Positions 1 to 5,452 of a stretch of 5,452 nucleotides of DNA are shown here, piece by piece. The notes below the pieces were generated by a model. It was not told the DNA's origin. It saw nothing but the letters and a program-made list of their open reading frames with translations, and made no database searches. The stretch is from the NCBI GenBank assembly GCA_031278575.1, contig JAITKD010000103.1, positions 1 through 5,452 on the forward strand, written 5' to 3'. The number at the start of each line of letters is the position of its first letter. Position 1 is the first letter of the stretch. The DNA is from Spirochaetaceae bacterium (GTDB taxonomy: Bacteria > Spirochaetota > Spirochaetia > Treponematales > Breznakiellaceae). The position numbers and the translations under genes were made by a program.

Positions 1-1550
1 TACGTTTTGTCTGTAATCTCACCGATCCGCTGGTACAAGGGGGCGAGCCGCCCAAAAACCTTCTTGAAAACCTCCTCGTAGAGTTCCTCGTATATCTTGT
101 GTTCCCGGGGATCGGGGAGAAATTCGTCCCGGACGTGGACCATCGCCTCGATGCCTTCTTCGTAGGAAACAAATAAACCCAGGGATTTAAAAGCCACCAT
201 GGAGGAGCCGATGCCGGTAACTTCGTGGGTCTGGGTGCGGTATACCGGGAGGCCGAACATGGAGGCGGTGATCCGGCAGATTTCGTCGCTTTGGCTGCCG
301 CCGCCCGCCACGTAGAGCTCTGTGATCCCCAGACGGCCCCGCTTTTCCATGCCCCGCAGCCCCTCCATGAGGGCGAAGTTGATCCCCTCGATGATGGCCC
401 GGTAGAGGTGTATCCGGGTATGCACGTCGGAGAAGCCGATGACCGAACCCTTGGCAAAGGGCATATCGATCCCCGGGGTAAAGTAGGGCTGCATAATAAG
501 GCCATCGCAGCCGGGTTTGATTTCGTGCAAACGCCGGTTCAGCAATTCCTCCGCGGAGATCCCCAGGCTTTTGGCCTCCGCCGTCTCCTTGGCGGCGAAT
601 TCCCGCTTGAACCAGGAGAGGAGCCAATAGCCCCGATAGATCTCGACTTCCGGGTTGTAGTAGCCCGGTACCACCGCGGCATAGGCGGGCATATAGGGCA
701 GGGGTTCCAGGTAGTTCCGGGTGGAGATCTGCACCGTCGCGGTGGTACCGAAGCTCAGGGCCGCCTTCCCGGCGCTGAGGCAGGAGAGCCCCAGGGTTTC
801 GCAGCCCTTGTCGCTCCCGGCGGCGATCAGGGGCAGCCCCGGGGGGATGCCCGTTTCTTCCGCGGCCTGTGCGGAGACGCCGCCCATCACCGTGCCGGGT
901 TCCACCAGGTCGAAGAGCTTGTCGTCGGATACCGCGAAAATCGCCCGCCGGAGATCCCGCTCCCGCATCCAGCCCCGAATCCGGGAATCATAAGGGATGT
1001 GACCGATGATACTTGCGGAAGAATCCACCAGATTACCGCAGAGTTTATAGATAAGCCAGGTGGAGACAAACACAAATTTGCTGGTTTTTTCCCACAGTTC
1101 CCCCTCATTTTCCGCGATCCAGTTACAGGCGCTGGCCCGGCGCTGAAGGGCGACTCCCTCGCTCATCCCCGCCAGTTTCAGGAACAGTTCCATGACGGGG
1201 GGGAGGGGCTTGAGGTGTTCCGCTTCCCGGTTATCCAGCCAGAGAATCACGTCCCGCAGGGGCTTATGGTCCGCGTCCAAACAGAGGCAGGTGTCCCGGA
1301 TGGTAGAACAGGTAACGGCGATGATATCCCCCCAGAGGCTCCCGGCTTGCTTCCGGAGGGCCCGGCTCGTTTCGCAGAGGCTTTCCCAGTAGAATTCGGG
1401 CCGCTGTTCCGCCCATCCCGGCTGTTTGGAAAAGTAGGGCCGCTCGTAAGTTTTTTGGGCCTTATGGACTATCCCGCCCTGAGGAGTTACCAACAAGGCC
1501 CGGGCGCTTTGGGTTCCCATGTCAAAGGTCAATACCAAGGGTTCTTTCAT
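1..1550 (-). CDS. FGGY-family carbohydrate kinase, 3' end cut by the window edge
   Basis: This is an ATP-dependent, cytoplasmic sugar or polyol kinase of the FGGY family (xylulokinase/glycerol kinase fold). The frame stays open for 516 codons and leaves the window on the partial codon TA, so the next base decides between Tyr and stop. FGGY kinases usually have about 490-530 residues, so almost nothing is missing. Visible motifs are the N-terminal phosphate-binding loop DMGTQSARA (residues 10-18), PGWAEQRPEFYW (45-56), WLDNR (104-108), the presumed catalytic Asp247 in AGSDKGCETLG, SFGTT (266-270), the FGGY signature region around GFSDVHTRIHLYRAIIEGIN (372-391), and the adenosine-site AGGGSQSDE (415-423). 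The ATG is chosen because AAGGGG lies 5 nt upstream. It is the last gene visible in the operon. Classical GlpK has a DQGTTSSR-type loop, which this protein lacks, so the substrate (glycerol, another polyol or a ketose) is open. The family call is firm. Confidence 0.93.
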   Translation of the reverse strand, partial: MKEPLVLTFDMGTQSARALLVTPQGGIVHKAQKTYERPYFSKQPGWAEQRPEFYWESLCETSRALRKQAGSLWGDIIAVTCSTIRDTCLCLDADHKPLRDVILWLDNREAEHLKPLPPVMELFLKLAGMSEGVALQRRASACNWIAENEGELWEKTSKFVFVSTWLIYKLCGNLVDSSASIIGHIPYDSRIRGWMRERDLRRAIFAVSDDKLFDLVEPGTVMGGVSAQAAEETGIPPGLPLIAAGSDKGCETLGLSCLSAGKAALSFGTTATVQISTRNYLEPLPYMPAYAAVVPGYYNPEVEIYRGYWLLSWFKREFAAKETAEAKSLGISAEELLNRRLHEIKPGCDGLIMQPYFTPGIDMPFAKGSVIGFSDVHTRIHLYRAIIEGINFALMEGLRGMEKRGRLGITELYVAGGGSQSDEICRITASMFGLPVYRTQTHEVTGIGSSMVAFKSLGLFVSYEEGIEAMVHVRDEFLPDPREHKIYEELYEEVFKKVFGRLAPLYQRIGEITDKT

Positions 1551-1555
1551 ATTTT

Positions 1556-1561
1556 CCCCTT
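1556..1561 (-). promoter_or_regulatory. Ribosome binding site of the FGGY kinase
   Basis: On the sense strand AAGGGG stands 5 nt before the ATG at 1550. This fixes the kinase start and shows that the gene has its own ribosome entry despite being downstream in the operon. Confidence 0.7.
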
Positions 1562-1599
1562 CATTGGACTTGTTGAGAACCCCCTTGGTTCCCTGAAAG

Positions 1600-1632
1600 C
1601 CGGTGAAACTTTGAAAACAAAGTTTCAGCCGG
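1600..1632 (-). other. Intergenic hairpin between the DUF1667 gene and the kinase
   Basis: A perfect 10-bp inverted repeat (TGAAACTTTG / CAAAGTTTCA, 1604-1613 and 1618-1627) encloses a 4-base loop, TTTT on the transcript. Self-complementary CCGG on both sides (1600-1603 and 1629-1632) extends the stem to 14 bp with one bulged base (1628). It starts 9 bp after the DUF1667 stop codon. The transcript has no U-tract after the stem (CCGGCTTTCAGGG follows), so it is not a standard intrinsic terminator. A role in mRNA processing, 3'-end stabilisation or partial attenuation ahead of the kinase is possible. A weaker 5-bp stem GAACC/GGTTC (1577-1581 and 1587-1591) follows it. The structure is seen directly; the function is inferred. 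Confidence 0.65.
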
Positions 1633-1641
1633 AATTATCAA

Positions 1642-2067
1642 TTACGATTTATACGATTTTGGAACACCCCCCGCAAGTTCCGGGGATTCATCCGCTTCTT
1701 CGGCCAACACGTTACTGGTTACCACAACGTCCCGCCCCAGGCCCAACACATTTTTCACCACCGCCGCCCCGATCCCCAAAGGCTCCGTGACGGTAAGGGT
1801 ATTGAGGAAGGCCATCAGATCCCGGATCTTGTCCTTGGGGATTTCCCCCCTGGTACGGACCGGCACCACCGGCGCCCGGGGAAACACCGTGCGGACCGTG
1901 GTGGTTACCGTCCGGGTGGGGTTGGTGATTTCAGCCTCCGCAAAGGCCGCTCCCCGTTTACATTGGTTCCCGGTTATGGCGAGGCCCTCCGCTTTTTTTT
2001 CCACCTGAATACGGCACCCGTTGGGACATACAATACAGGTCAAAAACCTTATCCTTTCCGCCGTCAT
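1642..2067 (-). CDS. DUF1667-type small Fe-S protein (141 aa), partner of the flavoproteins
   Basis: This small cytoplasmic protein has a cysteine cluster at the N-terminus, CIVCPNGC (Cys11, Cys14, Cys18), plus Cys36 in GNQCKRG. The spacing CxxCxxxC...C is what one expects of an Fe-S cluster site and matches the DUF1667 family, which is commonly found beside GlpA-like and NAD(P)/FAD oxidoreductases in anaerobes. No signal peptide or membrane segment is seen. The C-terminal half (TRTVTTTVRTV, then a DKIRDLMAFLNTL helix) looks like the usual family domain, so the protein appears complete. The start overlaps the previous stop as ATGA, with GGAAG on the sense strand shortly upstream, so translation is probably coupled to the flavoprotein and the two products made in equal amounts. 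The likely role is as third, electron-transferring subunit of the dehydrogenase; that role is inferred. Confidence 0.88.
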   Translation of the reverse strand: MTAERIRFLTCIVCPNGCRIQVEKKAEGLAITGNQCKRGAAFAEAEITNPTRTVTTTVRTVFPRAPVVPVRTRGEIPKDKIRDLMAFLNTLTVTEPLGIGAAVVKNVLGLGRDVVVTSNVLAEEADESPELAGGVPKSYKS

Positions 2068-3356
2068 GCTTCTTCCATAATAAAATTAACCCGATCCCCC
2101 CGGTGAAGGTCAATATCCCCCAGGGGCAGGAGGAGCCGTTCCATCTCCGGGGGCCGGAGTTGGGCGTAGTTCCGGCGGAACAATTCCCGGTCCCGGGCTT
2201 GGACCCGGAGGACGGTCCTGCCCCGTTCCTCCCGGGAACGGAAAAACACCGGTATTTCCCCTTCCGCATAATCCAAATCAAGCCGCTGGGGGCTTATACA
2301 GAGAAAGTTTTTATCGGTGGAAAGTTCCGCGAAATTCCCTTCCGCGCGCCGATCCCCGCCGATCCCCGCCGCGGGCAGGGCCGCGGTTAACGCCGCGGAA
2401 CGTCCCGCCGCCGCCCCGCTCTCGGACACATAATCCACCAGGTCGTTAACCTGGAGGGCGTTACCGCAGCTAAAGATCCCCCGGACCATGGTCATATACC
2501 GCTGGTCACAGACAGGGCCCTTGGTAGCCGGGTGGATCAATACCCCCAGGCTTTCGGCAAGTTCATTTTCCGGGATAAGCCCCACCGAAAGGATGAGGCC
2601 GTCACAGGCCAGCCGCTCCTCCGTTCCGGGGAGGGGCCGCATCTCCCCGTCCACCCGGCTTATCTCCACCCCCTCAAGCCGGTCCTGACCGAAAACCGCG
2701 GTAACCGTGCGGCCCGTGTACAGGGGGATATCGAAGTCCTCAAGGCACTGGGCGATATTCCGGGACAGCCCCGAGGGGGTCTGCTTGGCCTCGTAGACCC
2801 CCAGGACCTCCGCCCCCTCCAGGGTGAGCCGCCGGGCCATGATGAGGCCGATGTCCCCGCTGCCCAGGATCACGCAGCGCCGGGCCGGGATCTGCCCCAG
2901 GATATTGGTGTAATACTGGGCCTGCCCGGCGGTGAATACCCCCGCGGGCCTGGTCCCGTGGATGTTTACCTGCCGGGCGGTCCGTTCCCGGCAGCCCGTA
3001 GAAAGGACCAGGGTTTTGGTTTGCGGGGCGTCGATCCCCCCGCGGCTCACCAGGACAAGCTCAAAGCCCCCCTCCTGTTTGGTTATTTTTGAGGCAAAGC
3101 TGAGGAGCCGTACCGTAACCCCGGTACTCCCCAGGGTTTCAAGGTACCGGTGGGCGTATTCAGGGCCGCTCAGTTTTTCCCCGAACCGGATGAGCCCGAA
3201 CCCGTCGTGGATGCACTGTTTGAGGATACCCCCCAGCCGGCCTTCCCGTTCCACCAGGAGTACCCGGGCCCCGGCCTGGTCCGCGGCAACGGCGGCGGCC
3301 AGCCCCGCGGGCCCCCCGCCGATAACGGTTACGTCGTAGGGCTTCTCAGCCTTCAT
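2064..3356 (-). CDS. NAD(P)/FAD-dependent oxidoreductase, second subunit of the GlpA-like dehydrogenase
   Basis: This 430-aa cytoplasmic flavoprotein has the two-dinucleotide-binding fold. The FAD Rossmann motif is GGGPAG (residues 13-18), followed by the acidic ribose-binding VERE (35-38) and the family stretch LGGILKQCIHDGFGL (41-55). STGCRERTARQ (119-129) is characteristic of this subfamily. The second Rossmann motif GSGDIG (165-170) should bind NAD(P). The second FAD motif is seen at IFSCGNALQVNDLVDYVSES (294-313). The last 90 residues form the C-terminal extension usual for the relatives that travel with DUF1667. In comparable complexes (GlpAB-type, HcnB and proline dehydrogenase alpha subunits) such a protein moves electrons between the substrate-oxidising flavoprotein and NAD(P) or another acceptor. 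The start is fixed by a strong GGAGG-type ribosome site. It is separated from the GlpA-like gene by the repeat array and overlaps the DUF1667 gene by 4 bp. The substrate cannot be read from this subunit. Confidence 0.92.
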   Translation of the reverse strand: MKAEKPYDVTVIGGGPAGLAAAVAADQAGARVLLVEREGRLGGILKQCIHDGFGLIRFGEKLSGPEYAHRYLETLGSTGVTVRLLSFASKITKQEGGFELVLVSRGGIDAPQTKTLVLSTGCRERTARQVNIHGTRPAGVFTAGQAQYYTNILGQIPARRCVILGSGDIGLIMARRLTLEGAEVLGVYEAKQTPSGLSRNIAQCLEDFDIPLYTGRTVTAVFGQDRLEGVEISRVDGEMRPLPGTEERLACDGLILSVGLIPENELAESLGVLIHPATKGPVCDQRYMTMVRGIFSCGNALQVNDLVDYVSESGAAAGRSAALTAALPAAGIGGDRRAEGNFAELSTDKNFLCISPQRLDLDYAEGEIPVFFRSREERGRTVLRVQARDRELFRRNYAQLRPPEMERLLLPLGDIDLHRGDRVNFIMEEA

Positions 3357-3370
3357 TTCCTTCCTCCTCC
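3357..3370 (-). promoter_or_regulatory. Ribosome binding site of the NAD(P)/FAD oxidoreductase
   Basis: The sense strand reads GGAGGAGGAAGGAA directly before the ATG at 3356. This is a strong purine-rich Shine-Dalgarno region. It directly abuts the last UUCG hairpin of the repeat array, whose G-run continues into it, so folding of the array could affect access to it. Confidence 0.75.
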
Positions 3371-3640
3371 CCCCCGAAGGGGGTTTCCTGCCTGCCGCCC
3401 GCCTTCAAAGGGGGAACGGCCTCCGGGGGTCAGACCCCCGAAGGGGGGTCCTGCCTGCCGCCCGCCTTCAAAGGGGGGAACGGCCTCCGGGGGTCAGACC
3501 CCCCGAAGGGGCCTAAAACCCCCTGGGGGGCCGGGGGTCAGACCCCCGAAGGGGGTTTCCTGCCTGCCGCCCGCCTTCAAAGGGGGGAACGGCCTCCGGG
3601 GGTCAGACCCCGCTCCGGGGGCCTAAAACCCCCTAGGGGG
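3371..3640. repeat. Tandem GC-rich hairpin repeat array inside the operon
   Basis: Two unit types can be read on the plus strand. Type A is 64-65 bp, begins CCCCCGAAGGGGG, continues CCTGCCTGCCGCCCGCC, TTCAAAGGGGG, AACGGCCTCC and ends GGGGGTCAGA. There are three nearly identical copies: 3371-3434, 3435-3498 and 3543-3607. They differ only by one or two bases in G-runs and a TTT/T difference. Type B carries GGGGCCTAAAACCCCCT followed by a G-run. It occurs at 3499-3542 and, in a diverged form, at 3608-3640. On the transcript each type A unit gives a C-run/UUCG/G-run hairpin and a GGGGG-UCUGA-CCCCC hairpin; type B gives CCCCCUAGGGGG followed by UUUUAG. The unit length is not a multiple of three, so the array is not a conserved coding sequence. 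It resembles dispersed REP-like intergenic elements, but whether it occurs elsewhere in the genome cannot be seen here. Confidence 0.9.
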
Positions 3641-5365
3641 GCATAGTACCGGGGAGCCGGGGCCGTCCTTGGTCACCTCCTCCAGAGGGACGCCCTTTTC
3701 TTCGGCGATGAGTTTGAGGATAAGGGGGCCGCAGAAGCCCCCCTGGCAGCGGCCCATGCCCGGACGGACCCGCCGCTTGACCCCGTCCAGGGTGTCGCAG
3801 GGTATGGGGCGGCGGAGGCTGTCGAGGATCTCCCCCCTGCTCACCTCCTCGCAACGGCAGAGGACGATCCCGTAATCGGGATTTTTTTCGATCAAAGCCT
3901 GCCGCGCGGCCCGTTCCATCGGGGCGGTATGGGGAATGGGCCGGCGGAGGGGGTTGAAAGCGGGGTTGGCCTCCACCGGCCGGCCCGAAGCCTCCAGCAG
4001 TTCCTTGACAAACCGGGCAACGTCCAGGGCGATGGCCGGGGCCGCGGTAAGCCCCGGAGACTGGATCCCCGCGGCGTGGACCAGGTTGCGGGTCCGGTAC
4101 CCCTTACACACCACAAAGTCTTCCTCGTAGGTGGGGGCCCGGACCCCGGTAAAATAGGTGATGATCTGGCTTGGGGAAAGGCCGGGACTGGTCCGCTTAA
4201 ATTTGGTAAAGATGGCGGTAACGGACGCGGCGCGGGTGGCAAAATTTTCCTTTTCAAAAGTTTCCACCGCGTCGGGCCCCACGAGGAGGTTGCCGTGGAC
4301 GGTCCGTATCATCCCCCCGCCCTTGGTGTGGGCGCTCAGGGAGGAGGCGCCGATTTTACTGGCAATAGTCCGGACCAAACCCGCCGCCGCCTTTTTATCC
4401 AGGATGGCATTGGTCCCCCGCCGGGGGTGGATCGAATAAAACCGGTCCCCGGCCATGGCGGCAATATCCTCGGCAAATACCCCGGCGGCGTTCACCACCA
4501 CCCGGGGACGGAGGCGGCCCCGATTGGTTTTTACCTGGGTGATCCGCCCCCCTTCGACGGTCATCCCCACTACCGCCGTATCCAGGCTCAAGGTTACCCC
4601 GTTTTGGACCGCGTTTTCCCCATAGGCGATGGTCAGCCCGTAGGGGCAAACCACCCCGGCGGTGGGGAAAAAAAGGGCCGCCGAGAGATCCTCCCCCAGG
4701 CCCGGTTCTTTTTGACGGAGTTCCTTTTTCCCGATTACCCGGACTCCGGGCACCCCCAGCCACTTCCAGTAAAACAGGGAAAGGTACAGGACGGGGATGA
4801 ACCAGGGATTACTAAAACAGAGGTATTGGCCGGTCCGCTCAAATTCAACCCCCAGTTCCCGGGTAATACGATCGTACATACGGTTGCCCCGGCGGTTATA
4901 GTGGTGCTTCCGGGACCCCTTCCGGAGGTCTATTCCGGGGTGGACCATCCCGTCATTGCGGCTGGAGGCGTGTTTGGCCACGTCGTGTTCTTTATCAACC
5001 AGGAGGATATTCAGGTTATACCGGGCCAGTTCCCGGGCTATGGCGCAGCCTGAAATCCCCGCCCCGATGACCAGTACGTCGGGGCTTTCCCCTTCCAGGC
5101 CGGTATCCTGTAACGCCGGGAGGCGCATGGGGGGAATTTCGGCGCCTAAAAACCGGATGTTGTTCACGAGGCCCCGGTACCGTGGTTTGAGGCTGCCCTC
5201 TTTAAACGGCCCCGGCTTCGCCGCCCCCAGGGTCCCGGCCCGAACCACATCGGCCCAGTTTTCAAGCGCCCCCTCCAGCAGCAGGCACCCGTCCTCTTCG
5301 GCGGCGGTTACCCGCCCCCCGAATTCCCGCCGCAGCTTCCTGTTTATCCGGTCTATATACGCCAT
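3623..5365 (-). CDS. GlpA-like FAD-dependent dehydrogenase with BON-like N-terminus and C-terminal [2Fe-2S] domain
   Basis: This 580-aa flavoprotein belongs to the DAO/GlpA family and probably oxidises glycerol-3-phosphate or a related polyol phosphate. Residues about 1-75 form an extension resembling a BON domain (GRVTAAEEDGCLLLEGALENW, then GLVNNI). The FAD Rossmann motif GAGISGC is at 101-107 with VDKE at 123-126. ASSRNDGMVHPG (133-144) is the conserved flavin-proximal stretch, and the DAO-fold closing motif HAAGIQSPGLTAAPA lies at 430-444. The last domain is BFD-type: CRCEEV (Cys503, Cys505) and CQGGFC (Cys540, Cys545) should bind a [2Fe-2S] cluster. E. coli GlpA has about 540 residues; the extra length is at the N-terminus. 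The ATG is the earliest start possible, because an in-frame TAA lies at 5371-5369; no Shine-Dalgarno is seen. The last residues, PPRGF and the TAG, are encoded by a type B repeat. A glpA symbol is withheld because the substrate is unproven. Confidence 0.92.
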   Translation of the reverse strand: MAYIDRINRKLRREFGGRVTAAEEDGCLLLEGALENWADVVRAGTLGAAKPGPFKEGSLKPRYRGLVNNIRFLGAEIPPMRLPALQDTGLEGESPDVLVIGAGISGCAIARELARYNLNILLVDKEHDVAKHASSRNDGMVHPGIDLRKGSRKHHYNRRGNRMYDRITRELGVEFERTGQYLCFSNPWFIPVLYLSLFYWKWLGVPGVRVIGKKELRQKEPGLGEDLSAALFFPTAGVVCPYGLTIAYGENAVQNGVTLSLDTAVVGMTVEGGRITQVKTNRGRLRPRVVVNAAGVFAEDIAAMAGDRFYSIHPRRGTNAILDKKAAAGLVRTIASKIGASSLSAHTKGGGMIRTVHGNLLVGPDAVETFEKENFATRAASVTAIFTKFKRTSPGLSPSQIITYFTGVRAPTYEEDFVVCKGYRTRNLVHAAGIQSPGLTAAPAIALDVARFVKELLEASGRPVEANPAFNPLRRPIPHTAPMERAARQALIEKNPDYGIVLCRCEEVSRGEILDSLRRPIPCDTLDGVKRRVRPGMGRCQGGFCGPLILKLIAEEKGVPLEEVTKDGPGSPVLCPPRGF

Positions 5366-5371
5366 GTTTTA

Positions 5372-5382
5372 AGTATAGTATA
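5372..5382 (-). promoter_or_regulatory. Probable promoter -10 region: two overlapping TATACT boxes
   Basis: The sense strand reads TATACTATACT ending 6 nt before the ATG at 5365. Both boxes (5382-5377 and 5377-5372) are near the TATAAT consensus. The distal box would place the start of transcription about 4-6 nt before the ATG; the proximal one would place it on the ATG itself. No good -35 hexamer is seen at 16-18 bp; TTGGCC at 5395-5390 is too close. The call rests on the -10 match and position alone. Confidence 0.5.
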
Positions 5383-5417
5383 GAAAAAGGGCCAACGGAA
5401 CTCCCCGCCCGTTAATC

Positions 5418-5439
5418 TTACCGTTTGAGTTGGTAAACG
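5418..5439. promoter_or_regulatory. Inverted repeat upstream of the operon, possible operator
   Basis: TTACC (5418-5422) and GGTAA (5432-5436) are inverted around a 9-bp centre, and CGTTT (5422-5426) with AAACG (5435-5439) forms a second, overlapping pair. It lies about 35 bp upstream of the -10 boxes, where a regulator could bind. The arms are short and could occur by chance, and no regulator gene is in the window. Confidence 0.25.
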
Positions 5440-5452
5440 CCGCGTTATTTGG

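Noticed and set aside
225..1790. Long plus-strand open frame of 521 codons
   Set aside because: It lies antisense to the FGGY kinase and the DUF1667 gene, its product is rich in Pro/Gly/His/Arg without any recognisable domain, and the opposite strand carries all FGGY motifs. It is a by-product of GC-rich codon use.
3507..3600. G-quadruplex in the G-runs of the array
   Set aside because: Each G-run has neighbouring complementary C-runs on the same strand, so hairpins are the simpler structure; a quadruplex cannot be argued from the sequence alone.
3150..3626. Plus-strand open frame through the repeat array, with PPSKGG/PPKGG-type protein repeats
   Set aside because: Successive copies of the same 64-bp unit are read in different frames, so the protein repeat is not maintained. 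The first part is antisense to the second flavoprotein and there is no ribosome site.
3608..3640. Intrinsic terminator after the GlpA-like gene (CCCCCTAGGGGG followed by TTTTAG)
   Set aside because: The stem has almost no loop, the T-run is only four bases and is followed at once by a G/C-rich stretch, and the downstream genes have no visible promoter of their own. The structure is better explained as part of the repeat.
3371..3640. CRISPR array
   Set aside because: The units abut each other with no unique spacers of constant length, and no cas gene is present.
3929..5053. Plus-strand open frame of 374 codons
   Set aside because: It is antisense to the GlpA-like gene, whose flavin and Fe-S motifs are clear. 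The translated product shows no domain.

Overview
The window reads as one minus-strand operon of four genes, transcribed from right to left. In order of transcription they are: a GlpA-like FAD-dependent dehydrogenase (5365-3623), a second FAD/NAD(P) disulfide-reductase-type flavoprotein (3356-2064), a small four-cysteine DUF1667-type protein (2067-1642), and an FGGY-family carbohydrate kinase (1550 to the left edge, 516 codons visible and open at the end). No convincing plus-strand gene, tRNA, rRNA, CRISPR array or transposase gene is present.

The gene set resembles the anaerobic glycerol-3-phosphate dehydrogenase loci (GlpA-like subunit, NAD(P)/FAD oxidoreductase, DUF1667 protein, kinase) of fermentative anaerobes such as Clostridia and Spirochaetes. 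My inference is that the kinase phosphorylates a polyol or sugar. The GlpA-like subunit would then oxidise the phosphorylated product, passing electrons through its C-terminal [2Fe-2S] domain to the second flavoprotein and the DUF1667 Fe-S protein. The kinase lacks the classical GlpK wording of its phosphate motif, so glycerol is a candidate substrate and not an established one. The protein style and the GC-rich dispersed-type repeats suggest a gut or termite-gut Treponema-like spirochaete. That assignment rests on recollection of such proteins and has only moderate support.

Region by region: 5366-5452 is the upstream region, with two overlapping TATACT boxes just before a start codon that has no Shine-Dalgarno sequence, plus a short inverted repeat. 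Next comes the GlpA-like gene. The 266-bp gap at 3357-3622 is almost entirely a tandem array of GC-rich, hairpin-forming repeats; the array runs into the 3' end of the GlpA-like gene, where it supplies the last codons and the stop. The two following genes overlap by 4 bp (ATGA). A 91-bp gap at 1551-1641 holds a strong hairpin without a U-tract and the ribosome binding site of the kinase.

The most notable points are the repeat array inside an operon and its capture of a stop codon, the BON-like N-terminal extension on the GlpA-like protein, the apparently leaderless start of the operon, and the undefined substrate of the pathway.
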